A DNA stretch of 64,000 nt from Plasmodium malariae (Eukaryota; Apicomplexa; Aconoidasida; Haemosporida; Plasmodiidae), in NCBI RefSeq assembly GCF_900090045.1, contig NC_041784.1:224501-288500 (forward strand), written 5' to 3'. Numbering within the stretch: position 1 is the stretch's first letter; every line of letters starts with the position of its first letter. Under the pieces are notes generated by a model. The model made no database searches. It was not told the DNA's origin and saw only the letters and a list, made by a program, of their open reading frames with translations. Made by a program: the position numbers and the translations under genes. Positions 1-12,918 of the stretch are shown here, piece by piece.

Positions 1-1259
1 AAGATATTGAAGAATAATAAATCCTACTAAAATTTTTATTAATTTTACTAAAGTAATAACGAATATATATGTAATATGCAATATAATCAAAAAAAAGGGT
101 ATAGAAACATTTCAAACATATTGGTAGATACACAACAACGAATAATTTTGTATTTAAGAATTTATCATCATTTCTACTATTAAAATTAAAAAAATGGATA
201 AAATAATAAAAAAAATTTTCTTCCTTTCTTGGTGTTTCTGTATTGTCGTATGTACTTAACAAAAAAGTAAAAAAATGCGATATCGTAATTTCCGCATAAG
301 TGTATGTTATTCTTAAAAAAAAAGTATACAAAAACAGGATATGGTAAATATAGTAATTTTTAATGAAGTAGTAATAATTCAAGAATTTTAACAATTTATC
401 TTTTAACATTGTTATTATTTTTTTGTTTTTTTAATTCTTATTTAATTAGTTATTTAATTAATTGATTAATTATAAGCGCATGTAACACATACATACGTAC
501 ATACATAAATACGTACATACATAAATACGTAAATAAATACATTACTTATAAAAATATGTGTTGTCTTACATTAATAACAAAACGAATATGTAACAAATAT
601 TCTATTAAAATTATTTTTACCCCTTACAAGGTACACAACAAATATATGTATCATATATATATAAATGGAAAGTAAATGTTACTCTCAATTCACACATGAT
701 TAAAAACCCTATTCAACTGGAAAATACGTATACAACATTGCACACTTTTATAAATATGAGTCACTTCTCACGAACAAACAAAGTCAAACAAATAACCGCG
801 CATATCTATGTGTGCATTTAAACACGTCTACGTATATCTACGTTTTTATATATATCCAAACACATATTAAAATGTATAAAAAAAAAAGAGTTCACTAAAA
901 AGGTAACGGCAGATAGTAATACTTAATGAGGCTTCACAACGATGTAATACGTGTCAAAGAATTATGAAAAAGGAAGTCAAACAAAAGATTAAGACGCGCA
1001 CAAATATTCTGTGTATTAATAATGGTTGCACGCAAGAGAAATACAAAAACGAGAGAGGTCAAACATAATAATAATAATAGTAATAATAATCCGTTACATT
1101 TTAAAAAAAGGTAGAAAAAAAAAAAAAAAAACAAAAAAAAACAGTATACTACATAATATTATAAAAACCATAAAAAAAACACAAATAAATGGTTAACAAA
1201 GATATAATGTAAAAACTACTTAAATAGAAAACTAGAGGATTGCAATCACATACATATAC

Positions 1260-1339
<80 letters not shown>

Positions 1340-3122
1340 GTATGCACATGTATGTATATTATAACAAACAATTAAATAGCCTTAATTATGAAGTAAAACA
1401 GAATGTATTCCTATATATTTTGCGTATATATAGCATGCATACTGTGAAATAATAAAAAAGCAAATAACACAGCAAAATTTTAAACAACTCATAAAGAATA
1501 TAATTGTACAAAAAAGTAAAAAAACATTCACTCCTATTTGTAATAAAATGAAAAAGATTGTATATATCTTCCTTTCCTCTTTTCCTTTTGCTTCTTTTTT
1601 ATGGATATAAGTACGCGTATACAAATTATTATATTTTACCATATATATACTTGCTCTATTTTTTAATTTCTTGTCCTAAAATATTTTTTAATATTTTTAC
1701 TTTAAAAAAATGCTTTATTATAAGAATGTACAATAATTTTTTTTCACTGATATATTCTTTTTTTAATGTATACATACATTAAAATATAAATGAACGTTCG
1801 TCAATTTTCTTTCTTTTTATAATTTATTTGTCAAACGTATTAACTGCTCATATAACTACTCATATAATTGCTCATATTGGCATTTATTTAAACTTGAAAT
1901 ATCGTATTTTTCATTTTTTGTTCATGCTGTTTGTATGCACAAAGAAGTATACACATGTATGCATATATTAGAATGCCGAAAAAGACTTCTATTATTTTTA
2001 TGCAAAACCTTATTTTTTCCTGTTATTATTATATTTTTCCATATATATAATCTGGAAAAAAAAAGTTTAAAAATTAAAAATAAAATTCTATTAAAAGAGG
2101 TGGCATAAAAAAAAAAACATATATATATATATTCATACAAAAAATTGCACTGAACAGCGCATTTTAACGAATTTTTAATATTTTATATAATTGTAAAGCA
2201 TTATTTTTTTCTTATTTTCTTCCGTTTTTTTTTTTTTTGTGCCTATTATGGCTAAGTTGTTTTTATTTTAATATAAACATTTTATTGAATTTAAAAAAAA
2301 AAAAAAAAAAAAGAGTTACGCTAATATGCTTTCTATAACAAATTCACGAATAGTATCGTCCTCTTTAGAATATATATATATTTTTTTTTTATTTAAATTC
2401 TATTTAATTTTTTTTTTTTTTTTATTACTCATAATTTATCAGGGTCATGCCTTATATGTTTTGAGCTTCATTAAGTTGATTTAAAAAATTTAAATATAAA
2501 GGTAAGAGGAGTTATCTATGCTTTACCTTTTTAAATTAAAATATTTATAAATTTACACATTTTTTCTTTCTAAAATAGCCATATATATATAATATGTATG
2601 TATATCTAAATATTACACATATATCTGTTTATTTTAGTTCAAACAAGATAGCGAAATCTGCATTAATATTTTTGCCATACAGGCAAAATATTTTGTATCT
2701 TTTCCTGTTCTTATTTATGTATGCGTGTATATATACATATATATATTTGTTCTTTTCGCACACTTCAATTAATATGTATGTGTTGCATTAGCTGAGGTGG
2801 GAATGTAAATTTTAAGCCTCATGAACGATTTATGTTTTTTTAATTGTGACTTTTTTTTTTTTTTTTTTTTTTTATTTTCCATATTTAAATTTTACGATAA
2901 AAGATTAAAGATATAGTAATAACAACAATAGTAACAGGAATTATAAACGGTAGTGTGATTATTATTATTATAAAAATAGTACGCACAGAATAGTGATAGC
3001 AGTATAAATTGAACAAATAAGTATACGATATCCCGCATTATCACTTGTTGTTCGTTATATATTTACACGTACAGATACTTATGTAATGAGATTACTGCGA
3101 CAGAGCAAAAGATAGTGAAAAA
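1..3122. other. AT-rich intergenic region, no gene seen
   Basis: About 3.1 kb upstream of the triose phosphate transporter. It holds homopolymer A and T runs, an (AT)n run at about 1262-1336 and short TACA/TAAATACG arrays at about 485-540. The short open frames here are made of Ile/Tyr, Phe or Lys runs and look like by-products of low complexity. I see no RNA gene. Confidence 0.6.
1262..1336. repeat. (AT)n dinucleotide microsatellite
   Basis: About 37 uninterrupted AT units in intergenic DNA. It opens spurious Tyr-Ile frames on both strands. Confidence 0.95.
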
Positions 3123-4694
3123 ATGAATATATTAATAAAAATATTAATAATATCTGTTGTTATAAATATACAAATTAATTTAGGAAGATGTTTAAGCTTT
3201 GACAACCAAAATTATGTCAAAAGTTCATGCATGAACTTGCAATGGAATAAGGAAAATAAAATTACAAAAAAGGATAAAGTAATCCATTTGAAGAATAAAA
3301 ATAATAATAAATATAATCTTAATAATATACAACTTTTTCTTAATAATTATAAACCAAAATATAAAAAGATTAATAAAATAGGTCAAACTAATTTTAACGT
3401 GAAAGAAGCACACCATTTTACTATAAAAATTAACCAAAATATATTAAATTCACGAATAAATAAAATAAATGATGGGTTATTTGCACTATTTAATTCAGGT
3501 AAAGAGGATTTAAACAACTATGACGATTATGGAAATAATGGAGTTATTGATGATATATCAACATCTAACAATAATGATATAAATGGAGAAGGGGAAAACC
3601 AAAATACATATGAAAAAACGTCAGGAAATGGAGTTAATAATTTTAAAGGAGATATAATAGAAAAAAAATCATGTAGTGTTTTGAATAAAGTAGTAGAAGG
3701 AGGAAAAACTGTATCGTTATTAGGTTTATGGTATCTGTGTAACATTTTTTATAATATTGAAAATAAAAAAGCATTAAATATATTAAATTTACCAATTACA
3801 ATAGCTATAGTACAAATATATGTAGGGTTACCAATCTTTTTAATTCCATGGTTATTAAAATTAAGAAAACAACCAGAACTCTTTTATGATGAACAGGAAA
3901 TGAAAAAAATTAGTCTTAGTAATAGAAATGCTTTAGTAAAAGGATTTCAAAAATATGTTTTATTTTTAAAAACATATAATAGCATAATAAAACAAAGTAT
4001 ATATCATGGATATGCTCATTTATTATCTGTTATAGCCATGGGGGCAGGTGCAATTAGCTTTGTTCATATTGTCAAAGCTTTAACTCCATTATTTGCAGCA
4101 TTCTTTTCATTTTTCCTAATGAATAATAGAATGTCCATCTACACCTATTCATCTTTATTGCCTATTGTATTTGGGGTATCGTTAGCTTCATTAAAAGAAT
4201 TATCTTTTACATATAAAGCTTTATATTCAACATTATCTGCTAATGTACTATCAACAATGCGAGCTATAGAGGCGAAAATAATGATGGATAAAAACCTTGA
4301 AAAAATAGGAAGAAATTTAACTCCAGAAAATATATTTGCTCTATTAACCCTTTCTTCTGCAATATTTTTAACACCAGCTTTATACATCGACGTACATAAG
4401 TGGAAAGATGCTTATACGTATTTAATGAATAATAGGGATGTTTTAAAAGTATTAGGTAGACATGTATTCATGTCTGGTGTATGGTTTTATTTGTATAACC
4501 AGGTATCATTTATTTCGTTAAATAGATTAAATCACATTACTCATGCTGTTGCAAGTACAGTTAAAAGAGTTTTTCTAATATTAACGAGTTACTTTATTTT
4601 TGGAACGAAGTTTTCCTTCCTTGGTGGACTTGGTTCAACAATTGCTGTAAGTGGTACATTCTTATATTCGCTAGTAAAAAAAAAATTTGGCTAG
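3123..4694 (+). CDS. TPT: Apicoplast triose phosphate transporter, inner-membrane type (523 aa)
   Basis: Single-exon gene of the plastid phosphate translocator family (drug/metabolite transporter superfamily), which exchanges triose phosphates or PEP for phosphate across plastid membranes. Residues 1-23 form a hydrophobic signal peptide. A Lys/Asn-rich transit-peptide-like stretch follows to about residue 190, then a polytopic domain with many hydrophobic helices. Family hallmarks are the HIVKALTP segment and the C-terminal STVKRVFLILTSYFIF segment with its conserved Lys-Arg pair. Plasmodium encodes two such carriers. The one with a bipartite leader is assigned to the innermost apicoplast membrane, and the leader here suggests that form. 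The substrate is inferred from the family. It converges on the Qc-SNARE gene about 1.5 kb away. Confidence 0.88.
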   Translation: MNILIKILIISVVINIQINLGRCLSFDNQNYVKSSCMNLQWNKENKITKKDKVIHLKNKNNNKYNLNNIQLFLNNYKPKYKKINKIGQTNFNVKEAHHFTIKINQNILNSRINKINDGLFALFNSGKEDLNNYDDYGNNGVIDDISTSNNNDINGEGENQNTYEKTSGNGVNNFKGDIIEKKSCSVLNKVVEGGKTVSLLGLWYLCNIFYNIENKKALNILNLPITIAIVQIYVGLPIFLIPWLLKLRKQPELFYDEQEMKKISLSNRNALVKGFQKYVLFLKTYNSIIKQSIYHGYAHLLSVIAMGAGAISFVHIVKALTPLFAAFFSFFLMNNRMSIYTYSSLLPIVFGVSLASLKELSFTYKALYSTLSANVLSTMRAIEAKIMMDKNLEKIGRNLTPENIFALLTLSSAIFLTPALYIDVHKWKDAYTYLMNNRDVLKVLGRHVFMSGVWFYLYNQVSFISLNRLNHITHAVASTVKRVFLILTSYFIFGTKFSFLGGLGSTIAVSGTFLYSLVKKKFG

Positions 4695-5079
4695 TCATTT
4701 TACTCCTTTTTTTTTTTTTCAATTTTTTATTAGTATTACAAGGGTACAATCCATCTTATTCTGAACAGGTTATACATTTAATGGTGGAAAAAGTAAACCA
4801 CATATTTTTTTTTTATATCTTTGTTTTTGTTGTTAAAAAAATAAAATAGTATAAATTATAAATATGATAAAAGAGAATTTTCTCATAGTTACTCATATAT
4901 ATATGTATATATGAATATATATATACATGAAAAATACAGCTGCGTTTATGTATGTCTGCATATTCAATTATACGTATAATTATTTTTTTTTTCACATATT
5001 TTGAAAATATTTTTATGTTAAGATGATATAAATTATTACATAATATTTTTGTCTAATTTTTTCATCGTAAATCTTTACT

Positions 5080-5116
<37 letters not shown>

Positions 5117-6202
5117 AATACATGCCCATACCATTCGAATATGTAATTTGCACATTTTTTATATTCTCCTATACCCAAAATTAATATATTAATTCATACA
5201 TGTTAAACTTATATTATTATTTTACTTTTATTTTATTTTTATTAGCTTTATTTTTTGAATAATCATATTCCATTTTTATAAAAGACACATTTAAAAACTT
5301 GCTCGAAATTGCATAATATTAAATAATAACAAAACTGTCTTTATTTTTAATAATTAACATGTGGCACTGTTCCTTAAAAGTACATATTTACACAAATGTA
5401 GTAGCATTCATATATTACTACTTCATAAACTTCAATATACGATAGAAAAAAAAATTACTAATAAAATTCAACGATTCGAACAGTTCAGCTTGCCATGCCA
5501 AGGAATGGAAAATATATCACCACTTAACATTGTCCTAATGATAATATAAATAACTACAATTAATTTTTTTTTTTAATTAACTGTTTATCTATTCCGAACT
5601 CATCTTTTCAGTTTATACCTTTTTGTTCTTCTTAATTTTTGTTTCACATTTATTTGGAATTTAAAAGCCTAATCAACAAGGTATCTTATATGTACATATA
5701 TATATATATATATAATATTTTTTTGCAGGAACTACAACTTTTATTATAGCAGTTTTTATTTTATCTTTAAAAAGTTTACGCTAGCAAACAAATGAATATA
5801 TATATGTCCATACATAGGCGTCTATATATGCACAAAAAACATATTAACAAAAGTATCATATCATTAAAACAAAAAAAAAAAATAAAAGAAGGCAAAAACA
5901 TATACCTCATACAAAGCAAAAAAAATTTATATTTCATAGCTATTGCATAAAAAACAAATACTATATGGTAGATATCATAGCATGTACCAATTTGATCACC
6001 GAAAAATAAAAAAAAAAATTCATAAAGTGCCATTAGATATCCATTAAAACAAATAGAAATTTCTGTACATTAACAAAATTAAAAATATAACGTACACACA
6101 AATAAGAATAAATATTTTTCAAAATTATCCACTCAAATAGTATTCTTGCTTTTCAATTTTACTTAAATCTATATATTTAACTCTTTTCAAAAAATATAAA
6201 GG
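4695..6202. other. Convergent intergenic region
   Basis: This stretch lies between the 3' ends of the transporter (+) and the SNARE gene (-). It consists of poly-T, poly-A and short (AT)n runs. The only open frames are short, and one at 5361-5549 lacks an ATG start and family features. No RNA gene or terminator was recognised. Confidence 0.5.
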
Positions 6203-7065
6203 CTAAAGTATGATTATAAAAAGCACAAGAGTAGTTGTTAATATGGCAATTATTATATACAAGAAGTAGTTACTTGTATTATTAGTAACCCTTTCAAAAA
6301 TATTTCTATTTCTATTTAATAAATTATTCGTTTCATCCATATCTCTATCAATATCATCTAACAATTCATTATGTACTTGTATTTCGTTGTTTATATTATA
6401 GCTTATATTTTTTAGATTATGTGTTGTTCCTTCAAGAAAGTTTAGTTGCTCATCTTGCAATTTCATTAAATTATGTTGTTTCAATAATAACTCTTCCTTA
6501 TTTAAACTGTTTAAATATGGGTTGTTATCATTGTCAAAATCGTTAAGAAAATCCATAGTTATGTTAAACGATGTGTTCTAAATGAAAAAAAAAATTTTAA
6601 ATAAAAAATAAAATAAATAAATATACATAAAATTGTGTATGAATATTTCAAAAACATACGTTATTATACCTATATACACACAATTTTTATGTGCAAGGCA
6701 TATAAAGATGTGTACATATATATATACATATATATATATATATATTTTTTTTTTTCTGTGGTTCCTACCTCATCATTAGTTAAAGAATATTCCTCATATA
6801 AATTAGATATTTCTTTTTTCATTTTTTCCAATGCGGACACTTTCCGCTTATATTCGTTTTTATTATAATTTTTATCATTTTTTATATAATCATTATCTAA
6901 CTGGTGTAACAAAAATCTTATATTCTGATTAAATTCTGTTATTTTTCCCCTTAAAATTGCTCTGTTTTTAGTTCTTTTTTTCCCTTTTTCACTCTCTTTT
7001 ATAATTTGTTTAATTTCTTTCCCCGTTTCAATAGCTTTTTTATAGTCTTTATCCCATAATTCCAT
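6203..7065 (-). CDS. Qc-SNARE, syntaxin-6-like (223 aa, two exons)
   Basis: Membrane-fusion SNARE of the secretory or endosomal system. Exon 1 is 7065-6769 and exon 2 is 6577-6203, joined in phase 0 (donor GTAGGA, acceptor TTTAG). Residues 1-99 are a helical N-terminal region. The SNARE motif spans about 140-195 and starts QDEQLNFLEG, as in syntaxin 6. A C-terminal tail anchor occupies about 203-223, with almost no lumenal residues. Aligned without gaps to the syntaxin-6 motif, the ionic zero-layer position holds His168 where Gln is expected. The Qc class is judged from the motif and the single C-terminal anchor. The exact trafficking step cannot be told from the sequence. Confidence 0.85.
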
Positions 7066-8899
7066 TGTCTTTTTATTTTATACACGTCTATTACTCATTT
7101 AACATGTATTCACACATAAGCACACACATACATACATTCACGTACATGTGTGTTATTTCTCTACAATAATTAGAACTCAAATGAAAATAAGATTTCACGG
7201 TACTCTAATATACATATATAAATATATATATATTGTGAATGTTGTATATATTTGCAAATTTTTTATAAATTCCCGGTTACCATAAATACACAAAAATAGT
7301 TTTCCATATATATCTTAATAAAAAATTAACCCCATATATCGATAATTAACTTGCTTCATAATGTTTGTAAATGAAAAAAAAAAAAAAAAAGTAAATCTGT
7401 GACAGCATTAAAGATTAAATATTCTATAATCGTTTAAAAATACGCTCACTTAATTTCTTGTTCTTGTAATTATATACTTGTATGTTATGGTTTACACAAT
7501 ATTTAAAGAAAGTGTTATGACTTAACAAAAAAAAAATTAAAAATATAACTTATTTATATAAACATCCTCCTTCTACATTCTTCACAATATTTTCCCTTCA
7601 AATAAATAAATCAAAAAAAAAAAAAAAAGGTTTATTACCTTCAAAATTTCACAACTTCAAAGTTATTTACAAAAATAATAGCTACAACATGACATAAATA
7701 ATAGTGACATTTATATTTATACTTAATTATATAGAGATTAACCTTGATTGTAATAATATTGGGTGTTTGATTTTAATACATATAATAACATCTTATAAAT
7801 GTGAAATGTACATTACTGACTCATAACCACTTAAAAAAATTATGTAACATCGACATTAAAAAATATGAATTAATAAATAAATGTTGTAAAATTGTATTTG
7901 GTGTAGCATAATTACTTAAAATTTTCAAATATTTTGTAAACAGCCGGAAATTATAATCAAAATGTTTTTACGAATATACAAATATATATATAATTTATAT
8001 ATACAAGTATGTATATGCGTATATATAAATATATGTATAACTGTAATAACAAAAAGAGGAAGGAGCAATAAGTATGTACATTTTGCGCTATTATTTGCTG
8101 TTAAAAAAAAATAGTCTATTCATTTTTATTTTTTATGATATAATAATGTTTTAACGTGTTTCATCGTATGTAAAAAATTCAACATGTAGTTAGCTCAAAT
8201 TAAAGATAAAAAATAATGGAACGAAAAAAAATTACTTGGGTCAACGGGTAATATATATAATACTGTTTTTACTTTGCGTTTACGGGATTCTTCTTGCTTT
8301 ATTGCATTATGAAAAAAATATGAATGTTATACATTTATTTATACGTATAAATGTATGTATATATATATTCATTTTAGGTACACCAATATAGTTCATGCGT
8401 ACTCTTTTTTCCTACCTTGTATATGGCTAAAGGTAAAAATATACCTTTTTGTGTAATTGTTAATTTTTTTTTTTAAATTATTTAGAGATAGTGACAAGTT
8501 ATATACATTCACACTGTTCCCATTTTACAAATAGTCGTTTCATTTGGCAAAAACAAAAAAATAGAGCCTTTTTTATTATATAAGTTTTATATGATTTTTA
8601 TTTTTTTTACTAACATTTAAAAAAAAAAAAAAAAAAACGTACGTTCACGTAAATGGTATTATATATATATATATATATATATGGTTATACTATTTTTTTT
8701 TTTTTTTAATTTTTATTAATATATATATTTACTGATATCAATTAAATTGTTTTTATTATATTATTGTTTCTATAATTGTGTATGTTTTTATATTATAAAA
8801 TACACAGTCTACACTATTAACTTGCATAAATATCAAGGTTTTAAGAACACTCTAATAATGCTAAAAATTTTGAACATATGTTATACACAATAAAATATG

Positions 8900-8931
<32 letters not shown>

Positions 8932-9233
8932 CATATATTACAGATAACAATGTAAATATTTTTGTTTTATATTTCTCAATTTAATTTTTTAGAACTTATA
9001 CAATCACGAAAATTACATAATTAGCTATTTTTAGACCATAATTTATATGCAGAACTGTTATAAATTACACGATAATTGCCTTATTGTTGGTCGTACCCTG
9101 TATATATATTTATATGTATAAAAGCAAATATATATTTGTAGGTAAAAATAGTTATACATAGGTTAGGTATCTTTAAGTGTGCTATTAATATATTTTGTAA
9201 ATTTTATTTTTTATATGAGAAAATAAGGGAAAA
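7066..9233. other. Divergent intergenic region
   Basis: About 2.2 kb between the 5' ends of the SNARE gene (-) and the small gene at 9234 (+), so it probably holds both promoters. It contains poly-A/T tracts, including a run of about 30 A at 8900-8930, and (AT)n at 8662-8683. No open frame of note. Confidence 0.5.
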
Positions 9234-9524
9234 ATGAAGAAGAACAAACCAAGAAGCAAAAAAAAGTTACCCAAAGGAAGGGAAAGATATATACCAACTC
9301 AAGAAGAAGTAGAAAGAAGAAATGCAGAAATTTCAAGAAAACCATTTAAGGAAGAATCAGAAGTGGAATCAGAAGCGGAATCAGAGGGAGGATCAGTTTA
9401 TGTAACTGATTCACAAGCTCAAAGCTCAGAAAATGAAAAGGATACTGCAAAAAAGAATAAGGAAAATTCAAAAAAAGAAGAAATAATAAATGATGAGAAA
9501 GATAATATTAATGAATATAATTAG
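9234..9524 (+). CDS. Small charged protein, PP28/PDAP1-like N-terminus (96 aa)
   Basis: Complete single-exon frame with an ATG in AAAATG context. The N-terminal 50 residues are basic and contain KGRERYIPTQEEVERRN, which resembles the start of the PP28/PDAP1 casein-kinase-substrate phosphoprotein family (KGR.R.YT..EE). An acidic Ser/Glu stretch with SEVESEAESE follows, containing potential CK2 sites, then a Lys/Glu tail. The conserved central PP28 helix is not evident and the protein is about half the family length. The assignment is therefore only a suggestion. The charged, Glu-rich composition, unlike neighbouring low-complexity frames, supports a real gene. Confidence 0.6.
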   Translation: MKKNKPRSKKKLPKGRERYIPTQEEVERRNAEISRKPFKEESEVESEAESEGGSVYVTDSQAQSSENEKDTAKKNKENSKKEEIINDEKDNINEYN

Positions 9525-12500
9525 AAATATCCTTTAAATGTAACACAGTGAAATGTGCAGAAGTGTTTTATTTTTATTACACACATGTACATTTTTTAAT
9601 GCCTTTTATTTATTATTTTTTTTCCTATGGGGAAAATATATACCCATTCGAAGTTTATATTAAAAAAGAAAGAATGTTTTATTGTTGAGTTATCGTTCAA
9701 ATAACCAAGTTTACAGTTACATAATATAGAAGATATTTAAAGAAATGAGATATAGTAGTGAGTATGCCATATTTTTTAAATTTTCTATGTTGTATTATTA
9801 GAATTATTTAATCGTTTATATTTTTGCAAAAATGTATTTTTCACAGAAGTATTGCTACTGTATGTTAGTTGTTATTTTATTTTATTTTATTAATTTAATT
9901 TATTTTATTATATCATTTTATTATTTTATTTTTACTTTTAATAACCATATTTATAATAACATGTGTTATTGATATTTCTAGCAGTATGCACAAATTTATG
10001 GGAGTGTTTAAAACTTTTTAAAAAAATTGTTGATCTGTTTTTTTTTACAAAAGAAATAACCGAAATGTATCATATCATAATTTGTATTATTCCCCTTTAT
10101 AATTATAATTATAATAATATAACAATCTACTTATTTACGTACTTGAAAAATAAGTATGTTACTACGTCTAGTGAGAGATGTATTAAACGTCCTCAGTAAG
10201 AGTAATTTTTCCTGGTTCTCAAAAGTATTATATATATAATTTTAGAAAGATAAAAGGATACCATAAAGTTACAATAAATTTGAAAATTATGCTATAACAC
10301 TTTTATAATGGAAGAAAATTTTTAATAATTCAAACACAACTTATTCATATATTTTTTAAAATGTATAGTTATAAAAAAAATAAAATATTGCAAATAATAT
10401 GCTGCTATAAACATAATGTATATAATGACATATAATATTTGTGCTACTTTCTTAAAATATAACACATTTTAGTGGCGAACTTTTATTGCACCCTTCTTTT
10501 CAGGTTTTGCTTTTTATTGTATGATTTGTTCACATTTTTTAAGACATTAAGCATATATTTTCTCCTCAATTTTTCACAATTTTTAAATTATTACCAAAGG
10601 AATTTCCTTAAAATTAAAAAGATTAAAAAATTTTCGATATATATGATTTATATAGTTGTATAATCTATAATTATAATATAATTGCTGGCAGCGCGTTAAA
10701 ATGTCAAAAATGGAAAAAGAATACTGATACAGTTATTCTCAATAAAAACAAGATTCATTATATATCTTGTTTGTATAAAAATTTATAATTTTTATATAGA
10801 AAAAAGAAATTTGCAAAAAAAAGCCTATATAAGTTATAATAATATATAAATCCGTCTGATCAACTTATATAGTATATTTAATTCTACGTTGTAGTCTACA
10901 TACACATGTAATAAAAATTTTATGTTTCAATGAAAGAACTATTAAGTTTTACCATGTGATTTTTTTTTTCTTTTTTTTTGTTTTTCCCTTCCAGCCGAAT
11001 ACATAATTTATCTCAAAGAGTTTAAATATTACGATAAATTATAAATAACGCTTATATTCTTTTACAATACAAAGAAATTGCATAAATGTAGTGCCTTATA
11101 ATTATTTACCACATACAGGAATGAAAAAAAATTCCAGAATAATATTCAAAAAATTATATACTTCTTTTTTTCAAGAAATATTTTGTCTTTTCTTATTTTA
11201 CAATGTTCAAATGATATTATACTTGAATAATTCTCTTTTTTATAAGCCCTTAGAAAAGTTATAATATTTGTGAATTGCAATATATAAATATACATACATA
11301 TTTATATAAATGTACATACGTGTGCATATATACTTACACAATTTAGTAGTATTAAAAAGGTGAAACTGCGTGGTATAACATGTATATTATGTTTCTAATT
11401 TACCATATTTTTTTTTTCCCTCCTACATTTTGTCCCCCTAAAAACCTCGAAAATGGAAAAATTAAAAAATTAAAAATAAAAAGGTACTCTTTTTCAATGT
11501 TTATTTTACTATATAAATACATTAATTGTATTACAATTTCGTAAAGGGTATTCATTACAAATAATACATAGGAAAGCATTCATTGTTCCATCTTTATTAA
11601 ATTATTAAAAAATAATAATTCTGTGTCAAATGCAGCATCAATATAAAAAAAAAAAAAAAATGAAAATTGCAAAGATTCTCATTTCTTTCGTGTATTTATT
11701 ATAATTCAGCATTTCCTACATTGTATGTTTACATATATACTTTCTATTATCATATCTTAACTACATTATATGTTAATCTTTTCTTTCATTCCAATTTATG
11801 CTTTTAAAAATATTTGCAATTCAAATTATATTTTATTATTTATACCCTTTTTCCTTTTTCTTCTTGAACACTTCTATAAAAAAATTAGTTAATTTTCGCA
11901 ACAAAAAAAAAAAAAAAAAAAACATTGCTCCTCATTCTTCTTATTTTTTTTTTTTAATATTTTTCGTACTAATTCAAACATTTCACTTATTCGAATTTTT
12001 TCTCATATTTTATTGAACTGATTTTATTAGTTTTTAAAAGTTCGCGGGGAAAAAAGATAAAAAAAAAAAAAAGAAAAAGAAAAAGTAAACGTAGGGGTAA
12101 AAGTAAAAAAGGATAAAAACAAAACACGTTACCATAATAATTACATCATCATCAATAAGTTTTTAATTATATTTACATTAAGATAGAACTGTTATAAAAG
12201 TAAATATATTTATTTTTATTAGAACATTCGCCGCATAATTTTTTCATGAATATGTACTCCCCCATAATATTAACTTCAATTTTGAGTAAGTTTTGTATAT
12301 ATTATATTTGTAATACATTTTTTCATAAAATTTTATTTAATTATGATTGAATACGATTAAATGTATTGAACATGAATATATATATATATTTTTTTTTTAA
12401 GTATTTTTTTTATTTTACGCGTGCAAATTGAGTAAAGCGATTATATATTAAATATACATTTGTACTTATATAAATAAATAAAAATATATAGTTAATTATT

Positions 12501-12918
12501 TATATAATAAATATCTATACTACATATATATACATATATGTATAAAGTATATAAATACATATATAATATAATTATAACATATATACATTTTTTTTTTAAG
12601 GCATTTAATTTTTACCCATACATCGTTTCATGTAAGGAACTGAATTTCATTTCCCCTTAGCAATATTTTTTCCATTTTACCTTTTCCTTTTCCTTTTTTT
12701 TTTTTTTTTTTTTCCTTTTAAAAAATATTAATTTTAGAATATATATTACATTATCAACATATTTTTATTTAATACAATAAATAATATATTTACTTAGACA
12801 GCAATGACTTTTCAATTTTTTTTTCCGTTTCAGAATATATTTTTTATTGACAAAAGGGTATAATATATGTGAACGAATATTCTTCTTTTAACTGAGTTGA
12901 ATAAATAATACTACAAAT
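9525..12918. other. Intergenic region, no gene seen
   Basis: About 3.4 kb of AT-rich DNA with many homopolymer tracts, for example poly-A at about 11645-11660 and poly-T at about 12697-12714. The open frames at 9963-10199, 10472-10663 and 11798-12016 are Phe/Leu/Lys-rich and lack convincing starts or splice partners. Confidence 0.5.

Noticed and set aside
1240..1452. Tyr-Ile repeat frames on both strands
   Set aside because: They are products of the (AT)n microsatellite.
5361..5549. 62-residue frame in the convergent intergenic region
   Set aside because: It does not start at ATG, has no family resemblance and lies between two 3' ends.
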